Below are positions 36,029 to 44,625 of a stretch of 64,000 bases of DNA, one piece after another. How positions within the stretch are numbered: the stretch's first letter is position 1; each line of letters starts with the position of its first letter. The notes below the pieces were generated by a model. That model was not told where the DNA came from. It did no database searches and saw only the letters and a program-made list of their open reading frames with translations. The stretch is from Pokkaliibacter sp. MBI-7 (GTDB taxonomy: Bacteria; Pseudomonadota; Gammaproteobacteria; Pseudomonadales; Balneatricaceae): assembly GCF_029846635.1 (NCBI RefSeq), contig NZ_JARVTG010000001.1:3745001-3809000 (forward strand), given 5' to 3'. Position numbers and translations under genes: made by a program.

Positions 36029-37798
36029 ATGCAAAAAGATGTTAAAGATTTATCGCCGAGCGGGCTGAGTGAGAGGCGTAGACTTGCTGTTGAGTTACGC
36101 TTGCGCGGTGCTACTTTAGCTGAGGCTGCGCAAAAAACCGGACTCAGCAACCCTACAATCATCTCAGCATTCAAAGCCTATCTGGCGGGAGGTTGGCCTG
36201 CCGTTGATGTCAAGAAGCGCGGAAGAGTGCAAGGTCAAGGCCGGCTGTTAAGTGCTGCGCACGAACAAGCGGTGGAAGATTTTTTATACAGTTTAGCCAC
36301 GGATCAAAATGGAAAACGCCTGTGGGCACTGGGTGAAATTTATTCGGTGATAGAAAGTCGTTTAGGTGTGAAGCTTTCAGAGCGTACCTTTGCCCGTTAT
36401 TGCAGTCGCTGGGGAATTGAGGAGCGAGTGCTAGATCAAGCTGCTCGCCAGAAAGGAATGTCATATTGGTCTAAGCACATTCTGCCAGCTATACATAAGG
36501 CCGCCTATGAGCGCTCTTCCTTGGTTCTGGAGTGTATTGCCACTCCTGTATTCAACGGTAGTTCTGTTTCCATCCTGATAAGAAACTCTGAAGGAAAGGT
36601 GAGTTGCTATTTTTCAGGCGTTAAAGCGCTCACTGATAACATTTTTATAAGCCTCTTTGAGAGCATGCTGACTGCTTACTCAGGGCATATAACCATAATT
36701 TTTTTTGGTGTTGACTTACGTCGTGTACATAATGTAAGCCAATGGCTTTCTAAAAATCCGCAGCGAGTAACTGTTCATCAGCCATCTTTTGATAACTCAT
36801 TTTTGAGTGTAAAGGTAGAAAATGGAGCTGCTGATTGGGGTATCTCAGGGACGAGTAATCGTCCTCTACCTGAATATTACGACCTGGAGAGGAATAATAT
36901 GTCTTTAACACATTTGCAACGGCTGGAGGCAGAAAGCATCCATATATTGAGGGAGGTGGTTGCTGAAGCTGAAAATCCTGTAATGCTTTATTCTATTGGC
37001 AAAGATAGCGCAGTAATGCTTCATTTGGCCAGGAAAGCTTTTTATCCATCCATACCTCCTTTTCCATTGCTACATGTTGATACTCGCTGGAAGTTTCAGG
37101 ATATGTATGCATTCCGGGATAAGATGGCTGAAGACACCGGAATGGATCTTCTTGTACATATTAACCCGGAGGGGGTGGAAAAAAATATTAACCCTTTCAC
37201 GCATGGGTCAGCAATTCACACTGACATCATGAAAACTGAAGGGTTGAAGCAAGCACTGGATAAATATGGTTTTGATGCTGCCTTCGGTGGCGCTCGCAGG
37301 GATGAAGAAAAGTCTCGTGCCAAAGAACGTATTTTTTCATTCCGTTCTGCTCAGCATCGCTGGGATCCTAAAAGTCAGAGACCTGAGTTGTGGAAGCTAT
37401 ATAACGCAAGAAAGCATAAAGGTGAGTCAATAAGAGTCTTTCCTTTGTCCAACTGGACGGAGTTAGATATCTGGCAATATATTTATCTTGAAAATATTCC
37501 TATTGTTCCTCTTTATTATTCTGCTGTTCGTCCTGTTGTGGAAAGAGATGGTGCTCTGATCATGGTGGATGACGACAGAATGCCCTTAAAGGCTGGTGAG
37601 GTGCCTATGATGAAAAAGGTGCGATTCCGTACTCTTGGGTGCTATCCGCTGACAGGTGCTGTTGAATCTGAAGCTGATACGCTTCCTTCAATAATTCAGG
37701 AAATGCTGCTTACTAAAACGTCAGAGCGCCAAGGTCGTGTGATCGATCACGATTCTGCCGCTTCCATGGAGAAGAAGAAGCAGGAGGGGTATTTCTAA
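36029..37798 (+). CDS. cysD: IS630-transposase-like HTH region in frame with CysD (sulfate adenylyltransferase subunit 2)
   Basis: One uninterrupted 589-codon frame. Residues 291-589 are a complete CysD (about 299 aa; E. coli has 302), with the P-loop-like YSIGKDSAVMLHLARKAF and GGARRDEEKSRAKER. CysD, with CysN, makes adenosine phosphosulfate from ATP and sulfate. Residues 1-290 resemble an IS630-family transposase: a helix-turn-helix (LAVELRLRGATLAEAAQKTG to IISAFKAYLAGGWPAV), an ARYCSRWGIEE segment, then a DDE-like fold in which one aspartate (GVDLRRVHN) survives and the others seem lost. The long frame has AGGGGAAGG before its ATG. CysD also has its own site, AGAGGA 5 nt before the ATG at 36899. 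So a fusion, two products, or both are possible. The stop overlaps the cysNC start. Confidence 0.82.
   Translation: MQKDVKDLSPSGLSERRRLAVELRLRGATLAEAAQKTGLSNPTIISAFKAYLAGGWPAVDVKKRGRVQGQGRLLSAAHEQAVEDFLYSLATDQNGKRLWALGEIYSVIESRLGVKLSERTFARYCSRWGIEERVLDQAARQKGMSYWSKHILPAIHKAAYERSSLVLECIATPVFNGSSVSILIRNSEGKVSCYFSGVKALTDNIFISLFESMLTAYSGHITIIFFGVDLRRVHNVSQWLSKNPQRVTVHQPSFDNSFLSVKVENGAADWGISGTSNRPLPEYYDLERNNMSLTHLQRLEAESIHILREVVAEAENPVMLYSIGKDSAVMLHLARKAFYPSIPPFPLLHVDTRWKFQDMYAFRDKMAEDTGMDLLVHINPEGVEKNINPFTHGSAIHTDIMKTEGLKQALDKYGFDAAFGGARRDEEKSRAKERIFSFRSAQHRWDPKSQRPELWKLYNARKHKGESIRVFPLSNWTELDIWQYIYLENIPIVPLYYSAVRPVVERDGALIMVDDDRMPLKAGEVPMMKKVRFRTLGCYPLTGAVESEADTLPSIIQEMLLTKTSERQGRVIDHDSAASMEKKKQEGYF
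36888..36901 (+). promoter_or_regulatory. internal ribosome binding site and start of CysD
   Basis: AGAGGA at 36888-36893 lies 5 nt before an in-frame ATG at 36899, exactly where homology to normal CysD proteins begins (MSLTHLQRLEAESI). It implies that CysD can be made without the transposase-like region. Confidence 0.75.
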
Positions 37799-39705
37799 TG
37801 GCACACGTATCTGACCTGATTGCTACTGATATTGATCAATACCTTAAATCTCATGAGAAAAAGAGTCTGTTGCGCTTTATTACCTGTGGCAGTGTCGATG
37901 ATGGTAAGAGCACTCTTATAGGCCGACTGCTCTATGAGTCGAAAATGCTTTTTGAGGATCAGCTAAGTGCAATTGAGGCCGACTCAAAAAAATGGGGAAC
38001 TCAGGGTGACCAGATTGATTTTGCGCTGCTAGTTGATGGTTTGGCTGCTGAGCGTGAACAAGGGATCACAATCGATGTTGCTTATCGCTTTTTTTCGACG
38101 GATCGGCGTAAGTTTATTGTCGCTGATACACCAGGACATGAGCAATATACACGCAATATGGTCACCGGCGCTTCCACGGCAGACGCGGCTATATTAATGG
38201 TCGATGCGCGGAAAGGGGTGCTCACGCAAACTCGACGCCATAGCTATCTGATGTCGTTAATTGGCATTCGACATGTTGTAGTTGCCATCAATAAAATGGA
38301 CCTAGCTGACTATAATGAGTCTATTTTCAGATCAATTGTCGAGGATTACAGCGAGTTTGCTAAGCGAATTGGCCTGGAAAATATTACCTTTATCCCAATG
38401 TCTGCATTTAAGGGGGATAATATCATCAATCTCAGCAGCAATATGCCTTGGTATCATGGTACGACGCTGATGGGGTATCTGGAGACAATAGAGGTTGATG
38501 ACACCCGTATGCAGCGGGAGCCATTCCGTATGCCTGTACAGTGGGTCAATCGTCCCAACCTCGATTTCCGTGGATTTGCCGGAACTATTGCCAGTGGTGT
38601 TATCAAACCTGGCGATAAAGTCCGAGTGCAGCCGTCCGGAAAGGAAAGTAGTATTGCCCGCATTGTTACCTTCGATGGTGATCTGGAGAAAGCCATTGCT
38701 GGTCAGTCTATTACTTTGACGCTGCAGGATGAGATCGATATTTCAAGAGGCGATGTTATCTCTGGCGTTGAGGCTCCTGCCGCAACTGCAGATCAATTTG
38801 AGTCAACATTAATCTGGATGCATGAAGAGCCCATGCTGCCAGGCCGCCCCTATATATTGAAAATTGGGAGCAAGTCAGTATCTGCGACAGTAACGGAGGT
38901 CAAGTACCAAGTTAACGTTAATACCATGGAGCATGTGGCAGCGAAGAAGCTGGAGCTGAATGCCATTGGTATTTGCAATTTAAGCCTTGATCGTCCTATT
39001 GCCTATGACCCCTATAAGGACAACAGAGATACAGGTGGGTTCATTCTTATAGATAGAATGACCAACAACACAGTAGGGGCTGGACTACTACATTTCTCAC
39101 TGCGTCGCAGCCAAAACATCCACATGCAGCATGTTGATGTTGACAAGAGTGCACGTGCACTAGCCAAAGGACAGAAAGCCAGCATTTTGTGGTTTACTGG
39201 TTTGTCAGGAGCTGGAAAGTCGACCATAGCGAATGCATTGGAAAAGCGTCTGCATGCGATGGGGCGGCATACTTATTTGCTTGATGGTGACAACGTCAGA
39301 CATGGTCTGAATAAAGATCTTGGTTTTACCGATACTGATCGTGTCGAGAATATACGTCGTGTATCAGAAGTCGCAAAGCTGATGGTCGATGCAGGTCTAA
39401 TTGTTATTACTGCGTTTATTTCTCCGTTCAGATCTGAGCGACAGATGGCTCGTGAACTGGTTGAGGCGGGTGAGTTTATCGAAGTGTTCATCGATACGCC
39501 GCTTAGCGTTGCAGAGGATCGCGATCCTAAAGGGTTATACAAAAAAGCACGTCGTGGAGAGTTGAAGAATTTCACTGGTATTGACTCTGTTTATGAGCGT
39601 CCAGAAAATGCGGAAGTTCGGGTCGATACTACAGCACTGTCGATAGATGCTGCTGTGGACCTTATTGTAAATGCTCTGAAGTCTAAAAATATCTTGGCTG
39701 ACTGA
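37798..39705 (+). CDS. cysNC: bifunctional sulfate adenylyltransferase subunit 1 / APS kinase
   Basis: This 635-aa enzyme couples GTP hydrolysis to APS formation (with CysD) and phosphorylates APS to PAPS. Residues of about 20-235 are an EF-Tu-like GTPase: GSVDDGKSTLIGRLL, DTPGHEQYTRNMVTG, AINKMDLAD. Beta-barrel domains follow to about 440. Residues of about 458-630 are APS kinase with WFTGLSGAGKSTIANAL, DGDNVRHGLNKDLGF and ISPFRSERQMAREL. The start overlaps the cysD stop by one base. No PAPS reductase gene (cysH) is nearby, so PAPS made here may serve sulfation rather than cysteine synthesis. Confidence 0.95.
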   Translation: MAHVSDLIATDIDQYLKSHEKKSLLRFITCGSVDDGKSTLIGRLLYESKMLFEDQLSAIEADSKKWGTQGDQIDFALLVDGLAAEREQGITIDVAYRFFSTDRRKFIVADTPGHEQYTRNMVTGASTADAAILMVDARKGVLTQTRRHSYLMSLIGIRHVVVAINKMDLADYNESIFRSIVEDYSEFAKRIGLENITFIPMSAFKGDNIINLSSNMPWYHGTTLMGYLETIEVDDTRMQREPFRMPVQWVNRPNLDFRGFAGTIASGVIKPGDKVRVQPSGKESSIARIVTFDGDLEKAIAGQSITLTLQDEIDISRGDVISGVEAPAATADQFESTLIWMHEEPMLPGRPYILKIGSKSVSATVTEVKYQVNVNTMEHVAAKKLELNAIGICNLSLDRPIAYDPYKDNRDTGGFILIDRMTNNTVGAGLLHFSLRRSQNIHMQHVDVDKSARALAKGQKASILWFTGLSGAGKSTIANALEKRLHAMGRHTYLLDGDNVRHGLNKDLGFTDTDRVENIRRVSEVAKLMVDAGLIVITAFISPFRSERQMARELVEAGEFIEVFIDTPLSVAEDRDPKGLYKKARRGELKNFTGIDSVYERPENAEVRVDTTALSIDAAVDLIVNALKSKNILAD

Positions 39706-39712
39706 TCGTTGA

Positions 39713-39747
39713 GCAGGCACAGCCAGGTTGTGCCTGCATTTATCTTT
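39713..39747 (+). terminator. terminator after cysNC
   Basis: A 9-bp stem (GCAGGCACA / TGTGCCTGC) with a 7-nt loop is followed by ATTTATCTTT. It lies between cysNC and cysQ and could reduce read-through into cysQ. Confidence 0.55.
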
Positions 39748-39770
39748 CCGACAAAGGACACAGTAGTGCT

Positions 39771-40577
39771 ATGCAGGAAGTGAATAAGGAAGTGCTGGCA
39801 GCGGTTGAAAGGATTGCTCGCGAAGCGGGCTGTCTGATCATGGAAGTCTATTCAAGGGACTTTTCTGTCGTCAATAAAGAAGATAAATCACCTTTGACTG
39901 AAGCGGATGCTAGAGCGCACAGTTTAATTGTGAGCGAGTTAGCAAAGTTATCCCCAGCGACTCCCATACTCTCAGAAGAGGATGTTTCCTCCTTTGCTGG
40001 AGCGGACAAGTTCAGTCAGTACTGGTTGGTAGATCCACTTGATGGGACTAAAGAGTTTATCAAGAGAAACGGCGAGTTTACCGTCAATATTGCGCTTATC
40101 GAGTCAGGTGTCTCGGTTTTGGGGGTCGTGTATGCCCCAGCCACTGACGTTCTCTATTCAGCCGCGCGCGGGTTGGGAGCCAGTAAAGTTGATGTTACCG
40201 GAACTGTCCCTCTGTCTGTGAGTAGCTTTACGCAGGGTGAGCTATGTCGTGTAGTAGGAAGTCGCTCACACGGCAGTGATGCAATGGAAGGATTCCTGCA
40301 GAAATTACCTAAGCATCAGATGGTCGCAATGGGCAGTTCGCTGAAGCTTTGCCTGGTGGCTGAAGGTCTTGCAGATATTTATCCTCGCCTTGGCCCTACT
40401 TCTTTGTGGGATACTGCAGCAGCCCAGTGTGTAGTGGAAGCGGCGGGTGGGCAGGTTATTACTTTGAATGGTGAGGCTCTTGGTTACGGTAATACTGATA
40501 AGGTTTTAAACCCGTATTTTCTGGTCATAGGTGCAGGTACGACCAACTGGCTGGAGTTTTTTGCAGGAGTGGAGTAA
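39771..40577 (+). CDS. cysQ: 3'(2'),5'-bisphosphate nucleotidase
   Basis: This 268-aa magnesium-dependent phosphatase of the inositol monophosphatase fold removes PAP, the by-product of PAPS-using enzymes. Motifs are the glutamate in ILSEEDV, the metal site WLVDPLDGTKEFIKRNGEFTV and the C-terminal LWDTAAAQCVVEAAGG. Length is typical for CysQ. It follows cysNC by 65 bp with a hairpin between. PAP removal is needed when sulfotransferases are active, which fits the sulfotransferase genes near 61-62 kb. Confidence 0.93.
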   Translation: MQEVNKEVLAAVERIAREAGCLIMEVYSRDFSVVNKEDKSPLTEADARAHSLIVSELAKLSPATPILSEEDVSSFAGADKFSQYWLVDPLDGTKEFIKRNGEFTVNIALIESGVSVLGVVYAPATDVLYSAARGLGASKVDVTGTVPLSVSSFTQGELCRVVGSRSHGSDAMEGFLQKLPKHQMVAMGSSLKLCLVAEGLADIYPRLGPTSLWDTAAAQCVVEAAGGQVITLNGEALGYGNTDKVLNPYFLVIGAGTTNWLEFFAGVE

Positions 40578-40612
40578 TTATTTCCTGAGGACTGCTTGAA
40601 TTTAGCTAGATA

Positions 40613-40645
40613 TGCAAAATGCCCTCACGTAGAGGGCATTTTGCA
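40613..40645. terminator. bidirectional terminator between cysQ and yjbH
   Basis: A perfect 14-bp stem (TGCAAAATGCCCTC / GAGGGCATTTTGCA) with a 5-nt loop lies between convergent genes. Confidence 0.85.
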
Positions 40646-40657
40646 TTGTGGCGTAAA

Positions 40658-42763
40658 TTATTGGTATGCGTTATTAAAACCGTCCAGATAGAGGTCCTGG
40701 TCACGCATACGGGTAATGTCATACAGTTGCGATGTTCTTTGCAGACGCTGGCCGCCATCTCGTGTCAGCGGTTGCCATACGATAGGTGCATACTTCACTG
40801 TAGAACGAGTGAAGAAAGCATCGAAAGGAATGGTTAAATATATACCCTTATCGAAACTACCCTCACCAAAGTCTTCGCTACTGACATTGGTGAACGTTGC
40901 CCAGAAGCCAGCTGATACACCGTTATCAAAATAGCGAGAAACATCAAAGGTTACACCTTTATCTTTAGCCAGATATTGTCCAATACTGATCTTGGCCAGC
41001 AAGTCCTGATCTGCAAAGTTGTAATAGCCAGTGAGGTGGCCCGTAGTAGTGGTGTAGTCACGGAAGCCGAAGCCTCTGTCAAAGTCACGCTGTTTGACAT
41101 AGTTCAAGTCGAGACCCAGTGCCCAGGGTTGCCCGATTGGGCGATAAAGTACCTCACCACCCACACCGCCATACATGGTCTCCAGCAGACCAGCATAGGC
41201 CTGGCCGTACCAGTTATCTGACAGCTGTCTACGGTAGGTGAGTTGCAGATTCTGGATGCCATAGTTGGAGTTGGTCAGATACTCCCTGATGTAGGTCCTG
41301 ACCCTGGGCAGATTACTAGGTGCATCGTATTTGAACTTGTCGAAGTTATCGACTATCCCCACGCTCACTGTAGAGGCTAAATCCAGACCGGGTGTGAACG
41401 TATAGGTTGCAGTGGCATTGGCCGTAACCTGATAAAGGTAGAATGCATCCGGGCCACCGATGTTCTGTGTGAGCCCTGGCCAGAAGTAATAGCGGAACTG
41501 GTCAGGTTTAGCTGCGTAGACTTCGTTACCCGCGGAGTTGCCCGGATTCCTCAAGGTCATTTGTGACTTGAGCTCGTCGGTGGTGATATCTCCGTCATCT
41601 GCCGACTCAAGGCTTTGCCTGGTAATCGTAGACTTCGTAAGAGGAAGGCCATTTTTGGTATCGATGATAGTGATGCTGTCAGTTTCGGCACTGGTGTTGT
41701 TTGCCAGAATGCGTGCGGCGCGCATCTTCGCTTTACTGGATTCACGGTAACTGGTCTGCTCTCCAGTCATGGTGACCTGATGGTCAGTAGCATGAATTGC
41801 GCTGACCTCGTAGCCTGCATTGTTATGCAGTTCCGTAGCTACATGTTGCCAGTCAGAAGTTGCCTCTGGTGAGCGTAAGGGCTCTGGTGCTGGGTCGGTT
41901 CGTGTCTGGTTAAAGGGCGCTGCCATATTGGCTTTATAGGTAAAGCCCAGCATGGCGGTATTGCCCCGTTCCCAAGCCAGTTGCAGATCAATATTGTTGT
42001 TGAATTGATACACGACACCAACGTTAATCGGAGACGACTGATCCTGGTTGTTATCACGTGGCTCATGCTGATAATTATTGCCATCGTACTCGGCTTTGAT
42101 AATAAAAGGCGAGTTCGGTATGTAGTAGGACACGCCACCGAATAAAGATGTGTCTCCGCTGAAGTAGTTACTGAAGTTGAACTTCCCACCGCCACTTTTG
42201 GCAGCCCCGCGCTCATCGAAGCGAGCACTCAGTAGTGACAGTGGGTTGCCAAGCGAGCCTCTTGCTCCAACGTATCCCCATCCCAAGCCCAGGGAGAAAT
42301 CAAGATTGCTCCAGCGTTTGCTGGCAACCACATACTCTCCACTGAACAGGCCGGTACCACTGATGTCTCTGCCGCCTACGGCTACCGCAGGAATATAGCG
42401 TCCCTCATCCCATAAGCGTGCCTTGATATCAATCGCTTTATCTTTGTAGGATTGAGTGCCGCTTAAAGATGCGGGTCCGTACGGTACGTTAGAGATAGAC
42501 ATGTACCTGAAGCCGCCTTCCAGCCAGCTCAGTGGCTGAAAGAAAAGGTTGAAGCGTGAGTAAGGCGAGGTGTGACTGTAGTGAAAGTTAAACTGTCCCA
42601 CAGGTGCCATTCTCGCCGTGGGAGTCTGCAGTACTCCTGCGCCACCAAAGTCTCCCTGGGTTACGGGTCCTGTTTCTTCGTAAGCCATGGCCGACTGTGT
42701 TATTACAGCGGAACAGGCACACGCGAGTAACGACAGCGAGAAATGACTTGTTTGCCTTTTCAT
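40658..42763 (-). CDS. yjbH: YjbH-like outer-membrane exopolysaccharide protein
   Basis: This exported protein of about 701 aa has a signal peptide (MKRQTSHFSLSLLACACSAV, ending SAMA). The mature protein is beta-rich throughout with repeated aromatic strands, as in the YjbH/GfcD family of predicted outer-membrane barrels linked to exopolysaccharide secretion. Typical segments are GVLQTPTARMAPVGQFNFHY near the start and FDVSRYFDNGVSAGFWATFT near the end. I chose the ATG at 42763, which overlaps the yjbG stop as ATGA. A GTG at 42787 is possible. It is the last gene of a complete yjbEFGH operon. Confidence 0.88.
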   Translation of the reverse strand: MKRQTSHFSLSLLACACSAVITQSAMAYEETGPVTQGDFGGAGVLQTPTARMAPVGQFNFHYSHTSPYSRFNLFFQPLSWLEGGFRYMSISNVPYGPASLSGTQSYKDKAIDIKARLWDEGRYIPAVAVGGRDISGTGLFSGEYVVASKRWSNLDFSLGLGWGYVGARGSLGNPLSLLSARFDERGAAKSGGGKFNFSNYFSGDTSLFGGVSYYIPNSPFIIKAEYDGNNYQHEPRDNNQDQSSPINVGVVYQFNNNIDLQLAWERGNTAMLGFTYKANMAAPFNQTRTDPAPEPLRSPEATSDWQHVATELHNNAGYEVSAIHATDHQVTMTGEQTSYRESSKAKMRAARILANNTSAETDSITIIDTKNGLPLTKSTITRQSLESADDGDITTDELKSQMTLRNPGNSAGNEVYAAKPDQFRYYFWPGLTQNIGGPDAFYLYQVTANATATYTFTPGLDLASTVSVGIVDNFDKFKYDAPSNLPRVRTYIREYLTNSNYGIQNLQLTYRRQLSDNWYGQAYAGLLETMYGGVGGEVLYRPIGQPWALGLDLNYVKQRDFDRGFGFRDYTTTTGHLTGYYNFADQDLLAKISIGQYLAKDKGVTFDVSRYFDNGVSAGFWATFTNVSSEDFGEGSFDKGIYLTIPFDAFFTRSTVKYAPIVWQPLTRDGGQRLQRTSQLYDITRMRDQDLYLDGFNNAYQ

Positions 42764-43530
42764 GGGAGTGTTCTTGTTGTGAGCCACTGGACAAAACCTT
42801 CGTTGAAATGGGGAGCAGCAGCCAATGCGTCATCTTCAATAGGAATGTAGACCCAGCTGCCAGGGATTAGCCGCACTTTTTGGAAGTTCCAGGCTGCGAT
42901 GCCGACTTTTTCAATCCGACCAGAAGGAGCTATGACATATACCTCGTTCTTATTGGCCCAGGGCGCGATATCGTCCTCATTGAGATAGCTCTGAATATCT
43001 TTCCCCGGCAGATACGGCAGTTTACGAAAGGGCGCCGCACTATCAGTTGTGCCATTCAGGCCAATTACAGAAATATAGTCAGGACGGTTGGGATAGTTCA
43101 GGCGGGCATCGGAGCCTATCTTGAGGTTTGCCGTTTTTTCAATTTCGAGCTGATAGGGATCAAGTGTGGTTGTCAGTTGACGGCCAGTGATTGGCTGAGT
43201 CTGAATCCAGCTCCGCAACGCCAGTAACCACTCCGATAAAGGTTTATCTGCATCTTTATTGGCTGCTGTGGAGTTATAAATGCTCTTTAGCTCTTCAAGC
43301 ATCGCAGATTTTCTGCTTTGTTCCTTGCTGTAGTTCTGCGTAAGAAACAAGGCTGCACCTGGGACCCATGCAGAATCAGTCGGAATGGAATGAGCTAGCT
43401 CGAATAATCTGCTCCCAGTGGCAAAGGATACCGGGCCAGCTTGTTCCACATTACCAGTATAGGTGACCGATATATCGGCCATCACTGATGCGGAGGCCAG
43501 CATCAGTGCAGAAGATAGAATTAGCCTCAC
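42760..43530 (-). CDS. yjbG: YjbG/GfcC-family exported protein
   Basis: This 256-aa periplasmic protein has a signal peptide (MRLILSSALMLASASVMA). The mature part resembles GfcC/YjbG, with ubiquitin-like beta-grasp modules and a C-terminal amphipathic helix. Visible marks are ISVTYTGNVEQAGPV at the start and the late PSGRIEKVGIAAWN and WVYIPIED. E. coli relatives are needed for group 4 capsule or a colanic-like exopolysaccharide. It overlaps yjbF and yjbH by ATGA junctions, so the three are translationally coupled. Confidence 0.86.
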   Translation of the reverse strand: MRLILSSALMLASASVMADISVTYTGNVEQAGPVSFATGSRLFELAHSIPTDSAWVPGAALFLTQNYSKEQSRKSAMLEELKSIYNSTAANKDADKPLSEWLLALRSWIQTQPITGRQLTTTLDPYQLEIEKTANLKIGSDARLNYPNRPDYISVIGLNGTTDSAAPFRKLPYLPGKDIQSYLNEDDIAPWANKNEVYVIAPSGRIEKVGIAAWNFQKVRLIPGSWVYIPIEDDALAAAPHFNEGFVQWLTTRTLP

Positions 43531-44189
43531 TGTCCGACCTCGTCTTTGAAGGGTTTGATGACTCGGGTAGCAATAGGGGGGTAGTCAGGATGAATAAATT
43601 GCTTTGTCATGACCACACTGTGTGAGTGCGGATCAAACCAGAATTGATTGGTACCTTCCCAGTTCATAGCAGGGATACTAATGTGCTCATCAACCTGAAA
43701 GAGGGGGGAGGAATACCCCTCGATATCCTGCAGGCCTATCGGAGTCAGTGTGCTGTTAACCTGAATGCCGTACCAGTGGCCGGGTTCGACATCGATTGTC
43801 CACGACTGAGAAAAAGTTTTGCCCGATAGCAATTCGGGGTTTTGCAGTGCGTCATTGATAAGAGACGAATACAGAAGATTGTATTGCAGGCCGCTGGTAC
43901 GCATCAGACGCGCATGATTAGTTACTAAATACTCATGGCTGCTGCTGTACCAGTAATGACCATCTTTTTCTGCATAGCCATACAGCAGCGCTTCTGCTGT
44001 GTCCTCAGATAGCCGACCACCGATGGAGGGTCTCGGCAGTTTTTCTATTTGTTCCGGAGAGAGGTGCAGTGATTTATCTGAAAAGCTGTACTTCAGGCTG
44101 TCGACGCCTGCATTGAACACCGGAGAGAGGGAACAGCCACTAAGAAACGCAGCTGTAGACATAGCAGTGAGGAGTTTGTGCAGACGCAT
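43527..44189 (-). CDS. yjbF: YjbF/GfcB-family lipoprotein
   Basis: This 220-aa outer-membrane lipoprotein has a lipoprotein signal with lipobox FLSGC near residue 19, starting MRLHKLLTAMSTAAF. The mature domain matches the YjbF group (LVTNHARLMRTSGLQYNLLYS, then FWFDPHSHSVVMTKQFIHPD). I chose the ATG at 44189, which has AGGA seven nt upstream. The frame is open to 44225. It is second in yjbEFGH, separated from yjbE by a terminator-like hairpin and overlapping yjbG by 4 bp. Confidence 0.87.
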   Translation of the reverse strand: MRLHKLLTAMSTAAFLSGCSLSPVFNAGVDSLKYSFSDKSLHLSPEQIEKLPRPSIGGRLSEDTAEALLYGYAEKDGHYWYSSSHEYLVTNHARLMRTSGLQYNLLYSSLINDALQNPELLSGKTFSQSWTIDVEPGHWYGIQVNSTLTPIGLQDIEGYSSPLFQVDEHISIPAMNWEGTNQFWFDPHSHSVVMTKQFIHPDYPPIATRVIKPFKDEVGQ

Positions 44190-44213
44190 GAGAGGTTCCT
44201 GACCAGGCAAAAG

Positions 44214-44236
44214 AGTGGTCAGCATGGCTGACCACT
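44214..44236 (-). terminator. intra-operon hairpin between yjbE and yjbF
   Basis: A 10-bp perfect stem (AGTGGTCAGC / GCTGACCACT) with a 3-nt loop is followed on the minus strand by CTTTTG. It probably acts as a leaky terminator or transcript stabiliser so that yjbE is made in excess. Confidence 0.6.
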
Positions 44237-44243
44237 TTACAAC

Positions 44244-44465
44244 TTAGTTGGTAGTGCCGGTTGAGCCAGAGGTACCGGAAGTACCAGAGGCGCCATCGCC
44301 GCCGCCGCCAACGGCTGCACCGATCAGCACGCCACCAACAACTACGCCTGCTGCAATCGCACCGCTAGACAGACCTGCACCAGTAGCAGGGCCCTTGGCT
44401 GATTCAGCGAATGCCATGGATGAAACACCCATAGCCAGCGCAACTACACAAATAACCTTTTTCAT
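44244..44465 (-). CDS. yjbE: YjbE-like small exported Gly/Ser/Thr-rich protein
   Basis: This 73-aa protein has a signal peptide (MKKVICVVALAMGVSSMAFA). The mature part has a hydrophobic glycine-alanine segment (AIAAGVVVGGVLIGAAVGGGG) and a threonine/serine/glycine tail (SGTSGTSGSTGTTN). This matches YjbE/GfcA of E. coli in size, order and composition. AAGGAC lies 7 nt before the ATG. It is first in the yjbEFGH operon. The 160 bp before it, after pgi, should hold the promoter, but I cannot point to a convincing one. Confidence 0.8.
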   Translation of the reverse strand: MKKVICVVALAMGVSSMAFAESAKGPATGAGLSSGAIAAGVVVGGVLIGAAVGGGGDGASGTSGTSGSTGTTN

Positions 44466-44625
44466 TGCTGTGTCCTTTCATTACGTAATGAATAATGGCA
44501 AACCGCTGTTCACGATTGGCCATTCTCGTACAGGAGGCCTCCTGCAGAGCCGGTAGGGTCAGGCCGCGTATGCAGCATGAACCACAAATTTTGTTACTTT
44601 ACTACAAAGTGTTTTTTTGCACACT

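Noticed and set aside
36029..36898. Intact IS630 insertion element upstream of cysD
   Set aside because: The catalytic triad looks incomplete, I see no terminal inverted repeats or TA duplication, and the frame runs on into cysD.
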